DNA from: Vulcanimicrobiota bacterium
Lineage (GTDB): Bacteria; Vulcanimicrobiota; Xenobia; Xenobiales; JADMJV01
Assembly: GCA_022842865.1 (NCBI GenBank)
Contig: JALHOV010000010.1
Coordinates: 1 to 33,928 of the forward strand
DNA: 33,928 nucleotides
Direction: 5' to 3'
The position numbers and the translations under genes are program-made. Under the pieces are notes generated by a model. That model did no database searches. It had not been told where the DNA came from and worked only from the letters and a program-made list of their open reading frames with translations. Of this stretch, positions 17,780 to 25,964 are shown piece by piece. The stretch's first letter is position 1. Each line of letters opens with the position of its first letter.

Positions 17780-19012
17780 ATGATTGATCCCAAGCTGTTA
17801 CTGGTAGACGACAACAAGGAAAATCTGACCTGGCTGGCCCGCCGACTGCGACGCGATGGTTATCAGACGGTGCTGGCCGAAAGCGGCCCGATGGCTCTGG
17901 AGATCCTGGACATGGAAGCGATCTCCCTGGTGCTTCTGGACGTGCAGATGCCTGAAATGGATGGCTTCCAAGTGCTGGAGGCCATCCGCAAGACTCACAC
18001 CGAGAATGAGCTTCCGGTTTTTATGGTGTCGGCTAACACCGACACCGCTTCCAAGGTTCAGGGTATGGAACGGGGGGCCAACGACTACATCCCCAAGCCG
18101 GTGGAGTATGAATTTTTGTTGGCCAAGCTGAAGTCGCTCTTCAAGGTGCGTGAGTCCGGCAACTTCAATGCCGCTGTCCCACCCGTCGCTCGGGCTGCCT
18201 CCACCCTGGAAATCGGCGATCGGATCCAGCACTACCGTCTGGTCAGTCTGCTCGGAGAAGGCGGCATGGGCAAAGTCTATCGGGCCACCGATGAGAAGTT
18301 ATTGCGCGACGTGGCTTTGAAAGTCATGAGCGGCGAGATGAAACGGGAATCCCAGCTGCGCTTTTTGACCGAAGCCCGGGCTGTGGCCAGGGTGGCTCAC
18401 CCCAATGTGGTGACCATCTATGAGATCGGCGACTCTCCGCTCTCGTTTCTGGCCATGGAGTTGGTGGAGGGTCAGGAACTGGACAAGTATACTGAGGGTA
18501 AGGCGTTGGCGCCGTCGGAGGCGGTGCGTCTCACCTTGCAAATCGCGGAGGCTCTCGCGGCCGTCCACGAACGCGGCATTCTTCACCGCGACCTGAAGCC
18601 TTCCAACATCATGGTAAGCGGCGACGGTCGGGTGCGCGTAATGGATTTCGGCCTGGCCAAAATCGCCGAACTCGACGAAAAGCTGACGCGCACTGGCGAT
18701 GTCTGGGGCACTCCGCAGTTCATGTCGCCCGAGCACTTTGACCCTTGCCTGGGAGACGTCGACGCCCTCAGCGACCAGTTTGCCCTGGCAGCTCTTTTCT
18801 ATCTGCTGCTGACGGGTTTTCCGCCCTTTCGCTCCACCGCCATGGCTGCTTTGATTTTTGAAATTATGTCGAAACGGCCGAAGGACCCGGTGGAACTCAA
18901 TCCATTGGTGGCGCGGGCGGTGGCCGACGTCTGCTTGAAGGGTCTGAACAAGAAAAAAAGCGACCGCTATGCGAGCGTGGCCGAAATGGCCCGCGCCTTA
19001 AGGGGTCTCTAA
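17780..19012 (+). CDS. Response regulator receiver-Ser/Thr protein kinase fusion
   Basis: A 410-residue fusion. Residues 5-120 are a receiver domain with the acidic pair D10/D11, phosphoacceptor D54 in [14 protein letters not shown]84 and the invariant lysine K106 in YIPKP. Residues 150-410 are a Hanks-type kinase: glycine loop [12 protein letters not shown] lysine K181, catalytic HRDLKPSN (H269-R270-D271), DFG at 289-291 and MSPEH in the activation segment. All catalytic residues are present, so both phosphorelay input and Ser/Thr output look functional. The start at ATG 17780 has AAAGG upstream; an earlier ATG (17708) would overlap the divergent binding-protein start. It ends without transmembrane or PASTA segments, so it is cytosolic. 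The cognate histidine kinase is probably the one encoded just beyond the binding-protein gene. Confidence 0.95.
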   Translation: MIDPKLLLVDDNKENLTWLARRLRRDGYQTVLAESGPMALEILDMEAISLVLLDVQMPEMDGFQVLEAIRKTHTENELPVFMVSANTDTASKVQGMERGANDYIPKPVEYEFLLAKLKSLFKVRESGNFNAAVPPVARAASTLEIGDRIQHYRLVSLLGEGGMGKVYRATDEKLLRDVALKVMSGEMKRESQLRFLTEARAVARVAHPNVVTIYEIGDSPLSFLAMELVEGQELDKYTEGKALAPSEAVRLTLQIAEALAAVHERGILHRDLKPSNIMVSGDGRVRVMDFGLAKIAELDEKLTRTGDVWGTPQFMSPEHFDPCLGDVDALSDQFALAALFYLLLTGFPPFRSTAMAALIFEIMSKRPKDPVELNPLVARAVADVCLKGLNKKKSDRYASVAEMARALRGL

Positions 19013-19606
19013 GGCCTGGTCCTCGGGCCAATTGTCACAGCGCAGGCAGCCCTGGGGGTCCAAGCGGTAAACCCAGCCACTTTCGGGACATATCCAGCTA
19101 CCGTCGGGCTGTTCCTTCAGGCGAAATCCGTGCCGGCTCATCCAACCCTTGCGTTTGGCCGGCACTCCCGCCATCAAGGCGTAGTCGGGGACGTCGCCTT
19201 TGACCACCGCGCCGGCCGCCACAAAGGAGTAGCGCCCCAGGGTGGCGCCGCAGACGATGGTGCTGTTGGCTCCCAAAGTCGCTCCGCGGCGCACCAGGGT
19301 GCGCTGGTATTGTCCGCGGCGTACGATTTGCGAGCGCGGATTGATGACATTGGTGAAGACGCAGCTGGGGCCGCAGAAGACGTCGTCTTCCAGCTCCACG
19401 CCCTCGTAGACAGAGACATTGTTCTGGATTTTGACGTTTTTGCCAATGCGCACTCCCGGCGCCACCACTACGTTCTGGCCCAAGATGCAGCCTTCGCCCA
19501 GTAGCGCGCCCGGCATGATGTGGCAAAAGTGCCAGATGGTCGTGCCGGCTCCAATTTGGGCGCCCTCATCCACAAAAGCAGAGGGGTGAATCTTAACGTT
19601 ATCCAT
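18998..19606 (-). CDS. Hexapeptide-repeat sugar N-acetyltransferase (WbpD/WlbB-type)
   Basis: A 202-residue left-handed beta-helix acyltransferase. Hexapeptide repeats run from about residue 10 to 150, including the family features [27 protein letters not shown] and [16 protein letters not shown]. The C-terminal tail [10 protein letters not shown]...[10 protein letters not shown] is typical of WbpD/WlbB, which acetylates the 3-amino group of UDP-2-acetamido-3-amino-2,3-dideoxy-glucuronate from acetyl-CoA for surface polysaccharide. The WbpA/B/E partners are not in this window, so the substrate is inferred. ATG 19606 overlaps the TAA of moaC by eight bases, making it the last gene of the gatB-moeA-moaC unit. 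Its last 15 bases overlap the 3' end of the REC-kinase gene. Confidence 0.9.
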   Translation of the reverse strand: MDNVKIHPSAFVDEGAQIGAGTTIWHFCHIMPGALLGEGCILGQNVVVAPGVRIGKNVKIQNNVSVYEGVELEDDVFCGPSCVFTNVINPRSQIVRRGQYQRTLVRRGATLGANSTIVCGATLGRYSFVAAGAVVKGDVPDYALMAGVPAKRKGWMSRHGFRLKEQPDGSWICPESGWVYRLDPQGCLRCDNWPEDQALETP

Positions 19607-20066
19607 TCTGTTTCCAGTCTCCCGACTTGCCGCCGGTTTTTTCTAGAAGGCGAATGGGGCCGATGGTGATCCCCTTGTCCAGGCTTTTGAGCATGTCATA
19701 GAGGGTCAGGCAGGCTACCGAGACCGAGGTCAGTGCCTCCATTTCTACTCCGGTGCGCTCCGTGCAGCGCACTGTGGCCGTTACTTCGATCTTTTCCGGT
19801 GGGTGGGGCGTGATCTCCACGTTGACGCCAGATAGTCGCAAAGGATGGCACAGGGGAATCAGATCACTGGTCTTTTTGGCGGCACTGATACCGGCCACAC
19901 GCGCAACGGCGGCGGCGTCCCCCTTGTCTAGCGAGCCCTCGCGAAAGCGTCGCAGAGTTTCCTCCGACATGCTTAACCAACCCTGGGCGGTGGCCTGTCG
20001 CACGGTTTCGCCCTTGCCGGAAACATCCACCATATGGGCTTCACCGCGCTCGTTCCAGTGTTTCAA
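19599..20066 (-). CDS. moaC: Cyclic pyranopterin monophosphate synthase
   Basis: A 155-residue MoaC. It has the family opening [16 protein letters not shown], the central [11 protein letters not shown] and the [21 protein letters not shown] segment that forms the active site. It converts the MoaA product (3',8-cyclo-GTP) to cyclic pyranopterin monophosphate in molybdenum cofactor synthesis. The start is TTG 20066 ([12 protein letters not shown]), overlapping the moeA-like TGA; starting at the internal ATG would remove conserved residues. No moaA is present in the window, but a MoaD-MoaE fusion lies about 12 kb away. Confidence 0.95.
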   Translation of the reverse strand: MKHWNERGEAHMVDVSGKGETVRQATAQGWLSMSEETLRRFREGSLDKGDAAAVARVAGISAAKKTSDLIPLCHPLRLSGVNVEITPHPPEKIEVTATVRCTERTGVEMEALTSVSVACLTLYDMLKSLDKGITIGPIRLLEKTGGKSGDWKQNG

Positions 20067-22018
20067 GTAGGACTCTCCCAGAGTATCTGGCCCGTCTGGC
20101 TGAAGTCATAGTCGCTCAATTGCTGGGGCGCTTCGCTCTTGAAGCGGCTGGAACGAATGACCTGCACCAGTCCGGCCACTGGATAGCGGGCGAAAAAGCG
20201 CTTGGGGATGAGCAAATCCAGGCGCTCCTTGATGCAAGGGACGAAGTCCAATCGGAGCGTACGGGCGGCGGTCGAGATACCCGGTCCACAGTCGACGGCC
20301 TGGCTGGAGACGGCCGCGGCGACGGCCATGTGGGTCTTCACTTCGCGCGGGAAGCCGCCGATTTTCTCCGGGTCGAGGCCCAGCTTGCGCAAATGCCAGT
20401 CGAGCAAAACACGTGTGCCGCTGCCCTTTTGGCGGTTGATGAATTTCAGGTCGGAACGGCCCAGGTCTTGCAACCCCTCGATTTTCAGGGGGTTGCCCGG
20501 AGCTACGATCAGACCCAGGTCCCGGCTACAAAGGTTCATCAGCACCATCGGCTCGGGCAGGGCGCCGCCCTCTAGAAAGGGGACGTTGTACTGGCCCGTC
20601 TCCTCATCGAAGAGATGGATGGCGGCGGCGTGGCAGAGGCCAGCCTTGATGGCCTGCAGCCCTTTCATGCCGCCGGTCGCGGCCGTGTGCAGGGTTAATT
20701 CCGGGAAAGTGGAGCGCATCAAGCTGCGCAGCAGGTCAAAGCAAATGTCGTGCGTGCCCAGCACCAGCACGTTGTTGTGGAGTGAGCGCTGAGGGCTGAG
20801 CAGGCGTACAGAAACGTTAGTACGGGCCGGCAACTCTTCCACGTCGGCGTTGACGCGGAAGAGGCCCGAGGCGCGCACCAGGGACATCAGCGTGGAGGCG
20901 CCGCCGACCTCGGGGACGGCCACCAGTCGGTCATCCACCCAACCCATGCGCACGCGTACGAACTCTTCGCTGCCGGAGTAATTGCGTTTGAAAGGTACAG
21001 CCAGAGTGGCCTGGGCTCGCGGCAGATCTTCCTGGGAAAGCGAGGGTCCCAAAATTTGCTCGAGCACCGGCCGCGCGAAGGATTCAAAGCCGGCGAAGAC
21101 GCCGACGGGATGGAAGGGCAAGCCGATCAGCGGCTTGCCGCCCAGCACGCCAAGGACCAGGCTTTGACAGGGATTCAGGGCCACGCCGTGGAGGATGCGT
21201 TCTCCCAGGTCACTGACCAGACGGGAGAGCAGTGCCGTTCCGTGACTCGGGCCGGCCACGGTTAAAATCAAGTCCGCCTTTTGGGCGGCTTCTTTGAGCG
21301 CCTGGCCGGCTTCCTCCAGGCGCTCGGGTGCGATGGTCAAAATCTCGGGGATGGCTCCCAGTTCCTGCACCAACCCACTGAGCGTCAGGCTGTTGGAGTC
21401 AATCATCTGGCCGACTTGCGGCTTGGTGCCGGCCGGAACCAGGTGATTGCCCAGCGACAGAATCGCCACCACCGGCTGCTGATAAACGTCGAGGGTCTCG
21501 ACTCCCGCCGCCGCCAGAGCGCCGATGTCGACCGGTTGAATGCGGTGGTCCTTGGGAATGACCACCTCGTTTTGCTGCACGTCTTCGCCGGCCGGTCGTA
21601 CGTTGCGCCAGGGATTGGAGGGTTTCACCAGGACCACGGTGCCGCGATTGGTGGCTTCCAGTTCCGCCAGCGGAACCACCGCGTCGTAGCCTTCCGGCAC
21701 CGGACTGCCCATTTCCACAAAAGCATTTCCCGAAGTGATGGAAAGCTCGACGGGATGGTCGCGAGTGGCGGTGAACGTATCGGCCGAGCGCACCAGCAGG
21801 CCGTCGATGGCTGCCGAATAGTAGTGCGGGGAGTCGGAAGCGGCGGCCACCGAGCGGCTGGTGATGCGTTTGAGCGACTGGGCCAGGGGCACATTCTCGT
21901 GTTCCGGACGTCGCAGAGCCTTGTGAAACTCAAGTTCCGAGAGGAAACGGTCCAGCGCTTCCTCGGCTGGCCATTCTTGAAGGCCCAGTTCGTTAGAGTC
22001 CATCACACTCTCAGGCAT
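20063..22018 (-). CDS. MoeA-like protein fused to a periplasmic-binding-protein-like domain
   Basis: A 651-residue fusion. Residues 15-410 follow the MoeA/gephyrin-E layout, and residues about 415-630 form a PBP-like domain (VLVLGTHDICFDLLRSLM...INRQKGSGTRVLLDWHL) like those attached to some MoeA proteins and resembling tungstate/molybdate-binding folds. The MoeA part has lost several hallmark residues: the usual GDE is GNH (190-192), the SGGxSxGD loop is AGPSHGT (255-261), and PGNP is PFHP (301-304). D72 in SAAIDG is retained. Canonical MoeA inserts molybdate into adenylated molybdopterin, so with these changes enzyme activity is doubtful and a sensing or scaffold role is possible. It lies between gatB and moaC with 4-8 bp overlaps, supporting co-expression with molybdenum cofactor genes. 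Confidence 0.88.
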   Translation of the reverse strand: MPESVMDSNELGLQEWPAEEALDRFLSELEFHKALRRPEHENVPLAQSLKRITSRSVAAASDSPHYYSAAIDGLLVRSADTFTATRDHPVELSITSGNAFVEMGSPVPEGYDAVVPLAELEATNRGTVVLVKPSNPWRNVRPAGEDVQQNEVVIPKDHRIQPVDIGALAAAGVETLDVYQQPVVAILSLGNHLVPAGTKPQVGQMIDSNSLTLSGLVQELGAIPEILTIAPERLEEAGQALKEAAQKADLILTVAGPSHGTALLSRLVSDLGERILHGVALNPCQSLVLGVLGGKPLIGLPFHPVGVFAGFESFARPVLEQILGPSLSQEDLPRAQATLAVPFKRNYSGSEEFVRVRMGWVDDRLVAVPEVGGASTLMSLVRASGLFRVNADVEELPARTNVSVRLLSPQRSLHNNVLVLGTHDICFDLLRSLMRSTFPELTLHTAATGGMKGLQAIKAGLCHAAAIHLFDEETGQYNVPFLEGGALPEPMVLMNLCSRDLGLIVAPGNPLKIEGLQDLGRSDLKFINRQKGSGTRVLLDWHLRKLGLDPEKIGGFPREVKTHMAVAAAVSSQAVDCGPGISTAARTLRLDFVPCIKERLDLLIPKRFFARYPVAGLVQVIRSSRFKSEAPQQLSDYDFSQTGQILWESPT

Positions 22019-23489
22019 CGAGAACCTCCTTGAGGATGCGCATGACCTCGGCGGCGTTGGCTCGCCCCTTGCTCTGCTTCATCACCTGTCCTACCAATTG
22101 ATTGAGGGCTTTTTCCTTGCCCGCCTTATATTCTCCAACCGGGCCCGGGTTGGCGTCCACAGTTTGTTGGACCATTTGCTGGAGTTCATCGCCGCCGCTC
22201 ATCTGGGCAAGACCCAGTTTTTCAATCCACTCGGCCGGTTGACCGCCCTCTTCAAAGAGCTTTTCCAGCACCTGACGAGCGCCCTGCCGATTGACTTTTG
22301 ATTGAGCCAGTTGCTGGATGATTTGCACCAGTCCCGTCGGAGTGAGGCGGCTCTCGACCAGCGGAAGGTTGCGTTCCTGGCTGAGACGGGTCACTTCATT
22401 GGCAAGCCAGTTGCTCACTTCCTTGGCTTCGGCGCCCAGACTCAGGCACTGCTCGAAGAAGTCGGAGAGAGCTCGACTCTGCACCATCAAGCCGGCGTCG
22501 TACGGGCTCAGGCCGCCGTCCAGGTAGCGCTGGCTGCGTTGGCGCGGCAGTTCTGCCAGGCCCTTTTCGATCTCGGCCAGCCAATCCGGGGAGATTTCCA
22601 ACGGGGGCAGGTCGGGTTCTGGAAAATAGCGATAGTCGTGGGCGTCCTCTTTGCTGCGCATGGAAATGGTGACTTTGCGAGCTTCATCCCAGCCGCGCGT
22701 CTCCTGAACGATTTTGCCGCCTTCCTTGACGACCTTGATCTGGCGCTGAATTTCAAAGTCGACCGCGTCGCGCACCGACTTGAAGCTGTTCATGTTCTTG
22801 ATCTCCGCCTTGGTGCCCAACTCTTCCTGACCCACTGGTCGCACCGAGATGTTGGCATCGCAGCGCATGGAGCCCTCTTCCATACGGCAGTCGCTGATGC
22901 CCAACCAGACCAGGATCTCGCGCATCTTCTGCAGGTAGGCGCTGGCTTCGTCGGCGCTGCGGATTTCGGGCTCGGAGACGATTTCCATGAGCGGCACCCC
23001 GGCCCGGTTGTAGTCCACCAGACTCAACTCGGAGGAGGCCAGACGGTCGGGCACCAGCTCCCCGTTGGCGTTGCGCTTGAAGTGAATCGACTTGCCGGTG
23101 TCTTCTTCCAGGTGGATGCGAGTGATGTTGATGACCTTCTCCGCTTCGCCCAGGTCGGAGATGATCAGGCGGCCGTGGGCGGCCAGCGGCTGGTCATACT
23201 GGGAGGTTTGGAAGTCCTTGGGCATGTCCGGGTAGAAGTAGTTTTTGCGGTCGAACTTGGACAGGCTGGGAACCTGGCAGTCCAGCGCCTTGGCCGCCAG
23301 AAGGTGCAGTTCCACGGCTTTCTGGTTGACCACCGGCAGACTGCCGGGCAGTCCCAGGCAGATGGGGCACACCAGCGAGTTGGGGGGCGCCCCGAAGCGG
23401 TTGGCGCAACCGCAAAAGAGTTTGCTGTGGGTGGCCAACTCAACGTGGACTTCCAGACCAATGACGGCTTCGTACTGCACTGTTCTCAC
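22011..23489 (-). CDS. gatB: Asp-tRNA(Asn)/Glu-tRNA(Gln) amidotransferase subunit B
   Basis: A 492-residue, full-length GatB. It starts YEAVIGLEVHVEL, has the zinc-type cysteines FCGCANRFG and CPICLGLPG, the kinase-like core (YFYPDMPKDFQTSQYD, HLEEDTGKS, DYNRAGVPLMEIVSEPE), and the C-terminal helical and YqeY-like domains that bind tRNA. In the GatCAB complex it phosphorylates the mischarged aminoacyl-tRNA and directs amidation. The start is GTG 23489. gatA and gatC are not in the window. It is first in a four-gene minus-strand unit; a YqeY-domain gene lies 6.4 kb away. Length and motifs leave little doubt about identity. Confidence 0.97.
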   Translation of the reverse strand: MRTVQYEAVIGLEVHVELATHSKLFCGCANRFGAPPNSLVCPICLGLPGSLPVVNQKAVELHLLAAKALDCQVPSLSKFDRKNYFYPDMPKDFQTSQYDQPLAAHGRLIISDLGEAEKVINITRIHLEEDTGKSIHFKRNANGELVPDRLASSELSLVDYNRAGVPLMEIVSEPEIRSADEASAYLQKMREILVWLGISDCRMEEGSMRCDANISVRPVGQEELGTKAEIKNMNSFKSVRDAVDFEIQRQIKVVKEGGKIVQETRGWDEARKVTISMRSKEDAHDYRYFPEPDLPPLEISPDWLAEIEKGLAELPRQRSQRYLDGGLSPYDAGLMVQSRALSDFFEQCLSLGAEAKEVSNWLANEVTRLSQERNLPLVESRLTPTGLVQIIQQLAQSKVNRQGARQVLEKLFEEGGQPAEWIEKLGLAQMSGGDELQQMVQQTVDANPGPVGEYKAGKEKALNQLVGQVMKQSKGRANAAEVMRILKEVLDA

Positions 23490-23567
23490 TCCCGGGCGAT
23501 AGACTCGGGCCGAACTTCCTTCCCACCCAGGTCATCCCTCCTGGTGGCGGTTGTTTCCACTGCTGGC

Positions 23568-24197
23568 CTAAACGGCCGGCTCTTCGTCCTCGACAAAGGC
23601 GATGCTTTCGGGAAAGGTCCGGTCGGTGCGCACCAGGGTCCAGCCGTCGGCACGCCGGTTGAAGGTCCAGTATTCTTTGTAGAGTTCGATAGCGATGTGA
23701 TCGGCGCTCTGGCCGACTTCTCCTGAACCCTCCTGAAAACAACCCTCGGGTCCCTGCACGTAGTCGCGCCGGCGCGTCTCGATTTCTACGGTCACAAAGT
23801 CCTTTTCGTAGCCGGGCCGGTTTTGCAAGTTGACCGGTTGCACGTCGACAATCTCGAGCGGGTCGAGCACCCAGCGGACCCCGATCTTTTGGCGGCGTTC
23901 CCACTCGCCTCGCCACTCCTGGATGGGGCCGAGGGCCACCTTAGCAGACAACGCGTCCCAGTCACCGGCCAGACGCAACTTCTGGATGCTTCGGTAGTCC
24001 TGGCGCAGTTCAAAGCGCAGGTGTCCGGGATTCCAGTGGTCCTCTTGCAGGCTCAGGCGCTGCAGAGCCTGGCGCGTTCGCTCGTGGCGGTTGATGCGTT
24101 TCTTGATGCGCTGGTCGGTTTTCTTACGATCGAAGGCCAGGTAGAGCCCGAACGGGACGGTCACAGCCGCAACGGTCAACAGGAGTGGCTCGATCAT
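23568..24197 (-). CDS. Tim44-like domain membrane protein
   Basis: A 209-residue protein with one N-terminal membrane segment (about residues 3-22, PLLLTVAAVTVPFGLYLAF) followed by a basic helical region and a C-terminal Tim44-like domain. The domain features are the conserved VEIETRRRDYV strand and YKEYWTFNRRADGWTL near the end. In bacteria such domains are found in envelope proteins of mostly unknown role, distantly related to mitochondrial import protein Tim44 and the ribosomal protein L45 family. I set the start at ATG 24197, with GGTGAG upstream; ATG 24233 would add 12 residues. It is divergent from mqnE and about 80 bases upstream of gatB on the same strand, so it may precede gatB in one transcript. 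Confidence 0.82.
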   Translation of the reverse strand: MIEPLLLTVAAVTVPFGLYLAFDRKKTDQRIKKRINRHERTRQALQRLSLQEDHWNPGHLRFELRQDYRSIQKLRLAGDWDALSAKVALGPIQEWRGEWERRQKIGVRWVLDPLEIVDVQPVNLQNRPGYEKDFVTVEIETRRRDYVQGPEGCFQEGSGEVGQSADHIAIELYKEYWTFNRRADGWTLVRTDRTFPESIAFVEDEEPAV

Positions 24198-24259
24198 AAA
24201 GTTAGCATAACTCACCGTCGCCAGGATTGCCATTTTCTCGGTCTGGGTAGGATACCGCT

Positions 24260-25345
24260 ATGGATACGATTGCATTACCACTACGGGGGATTATTGAAGA
24301 GAAAGTGGAGCTCGGCCAACGCCTGAGCGCCGCTGAAGGCCTGGCCTTATACCAGGAACCTGACCTGGAGTGGGTTGGCGCACTGGCCAACAAAGTGCGC
24401 GAGCGCCGCTACGGTATCCGCACCACCTACATCGTCAACATGCATCTGAACTATTCGAACTTGTGCACCCTCTCGTGCATGTTCTGCGCCTTTGCACGCA
24501 AACGCGGCCAGGAAGGCGGCTACGAGATGTCTATGGATGAAATGATCGAGCGCGTCTCGATCATGAAGGACGTCAAAGAGCCCGAAATCCACATTGTGGG
24601 CGGCCTGCACCCAGACTATCCCTATGAGTATTACCCCAAGCTACTCAGCACTCTGCGTGAGCATTATCCGCAGGCTCACCTCAAGGCTTTCACAGCGGTA
24701 GAGATCGATTATTTTGCCGAACTGGCCGGTAAGAGCGTCGACTGGGTGCTTTCCGACCTGCGCGAACATGGTCTGCAGTCTATGCCGGGCGGCGGAGCCG
24801 AGGTGTTGACCGACCGCATCCACCAGAAGCTTTACCGTGACAAGATGGGTCCGGAGCGCTGGCTTGAGATTCACGCCATCGCCCACAAGATGGGAATCCG
24901 CACCAGCGCAACCATGCTCTACGGACATATCGAAACCGATCAGGAACGGGTCGAGCACCTGGTGAAACTGCGCGATCTGCAAGATCAGCACGCCGGCTTT
25001 CTGGCCTTCATTCCGCTCCGCTTTCATCCAGATAACACCCCGCTCAAGAAGTTACCGCTGCGCACCGGCGATGAAGTCGTCCGCCAGACTGCATTGGGCC
25101 GTCTGATGCTGGATAATTTCGACCACATCAAGGCCTACTGGATCATGAGCGGCCTGGAGAACGCCCGCCGTTCCCAGTTCTTCGGGGCGGACGACTTTGA
25201 CGGCACGGTGGTGGATGAGCGCATTACCCACATGGCCGGTTGCGACACGCCCGTGGGCCTGACCGAAGAATCCCTGCGCCAGATGATCCGCGAATCAGGC
25301 CGGGACCCCAAACGCCGCAATGGGCTCTACGAAGTCATAGAATAG
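24260..25345 (+). CDS. mqnE: Aminodeoxyfutalosine synthase (radical SAM)
   Basis: A 361-residue radical SAM enzyme. The iron-sulfur cluster cysteines are C69, C73 and C76 (C-x3-C-x2-C in CTLSCMFC). Family-specific segments match MqnE: VHIVGGLHPDYPYEYY (here EIHIVGGLHPD), KAFTAVEIDYFA, SMPGGGAEVL, TSATMLYGHIET, FIPLRFHPDNTPL, HIKAYWIMSG and DFDGTVVDERITHMAG. It joins SAM and 3-[(1-carboxyvinyl)oxy]benzoate to make aminofutalosine in the futalosine route to menaquinone. This implies menaquinone respiration; other mqn genes are not in the window. The alternative assignment MqnC is less likely given the Y-G-H-I-E-T and GGGAE motifs. The gene is monocistronic or ends at the remnant gene that follows. 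Confidence 0.95.
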   Translation: MDTIALPLRGIIEEKVELGQRLSAAEGLALYQEPDLEWVGALANKVRERRYGIRTTYIVNMHLNYSNLCTLSCMFCAFARKRGQEGGYEMSMDEMIERVSIMKDVKEPEIHIVGGLHPDYPYEYYPKLLSTLREHYPQAHLKAFTAVEIDYFAELAGKSVDWVLSDLREHGLQSMPGGGAEVLTDRIHQKLYRDKMGPERWLEIHAIAHKMGIRTSATMLYGHIETDQERVEHLVKLRDLQDQHAGFLAFIPLRFHPDNTPLKKLPLRTGDEVVRQTALGRLMLDNFDHIKAYWIMSGLENARRSQFFGADDFDGTVVDERITHMAGCDTPVGLTEESLRQMIRESGRDPKRRNGLYEVIE

Positions 25346-25905
25346 ACGCTACGCCAGGCTCTCAGAGCTTAGCAACATTTCAAGCAGCGCCCTTTGCCGA
25401 TTGGAAAAGGGCCGCTGGCTACCCAAGCCGGAAGAGGCACGAGCGCTGGAAAGAACGCTAACATCCGAGGTCTGCCCGATTCGTCCCAGATCCTCTCGTG
25501 GGAGCGAACACATCGGTTGGCCGAACCGGTATCTTTGCCAATCCACACCTCCTGGGCTATCGCACTCAAGCTGTGCTCGACCGTGATGGTCTTGCGCTCG
25601 GCGAACGACTCCTGGCCGGACTAAGCCTACCAACCGGGGATAAAGAGGAAATTTTGATATTCCCCCAGGTCACCGTCCTAACGAATCGTGGCTGCTTTCG
25701 CCTGGATTTTCTCGTGTTGGCCAAGAAACAATGGGTTCCGGTCGAGGTTGACGGTCCGAACCATGTTTCTGAACGGGATGCCTATCGAGATCGAATGCTC
25801 GCTATAGAGCCAGTCAGGATCGCCAACTGGGAAGTCGTGAATCTCCAGTTCGTCCCGCGCCTTTTAGACCGACCGAGCATACGCCTGGGAAGGAGTGCCG
25901 CCTGA
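25341..25905 (+). pseudogene. Remnant of an HTH (XRE-like)-endonuclease-like gene, truncated and frameshifted
   Basis: Two parts lie in different frames. In the frame read from 25341 to about 25460, the translation RLSELSNISSSALCRLEKGR followed by W-L-P-x-P-E-E matches helices 2-4 of an XRE-type helix-turn-helix, but helix 1 and any ATG/GTG start are missing (stop at 25338-25340; only a TTG at 25401). One base out of phase, from 25462 to the stop at 25905, is a domain with RLDFLVLAKKQWVPVEVDGP then N-H, the D...ExD/H pattern of DUF559-like or Vsr-like PD-(D/E)XK proteins. The GTG at 25498 could still express a 135-residue C-terminal fragment. The simplest reading is one ancestral HTH-nuclease gene broken by a start loss and a +1/-1 shift near 25440-25500. 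Base composition is less GC-rich than the neighbours. Confidence 0.6.
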
Positions 25906-25964
25906 CTCGCAGTCCAGACTGGCAAGCCGGCAGGGCGGGACGGAAACGCTCGAGCAATCCGAAC

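Noticed and set aside
22302-23726. A 474-codon plus-strand open frame opposite gatB
   Set aside because: Its translation is low-complexity and rich in V, A, G, H and L as expected from antisense of a GC-rich gene; gatB is full length and motif-complete on the other strand.
25349-25633. 94-codon minus-strand frame after mqnE
   Set aside because: It is antisense to the HTH/nuclease remnant, is arginine/serine-rich, and has no recognisable domain; the plus-strand reading has domain matches.
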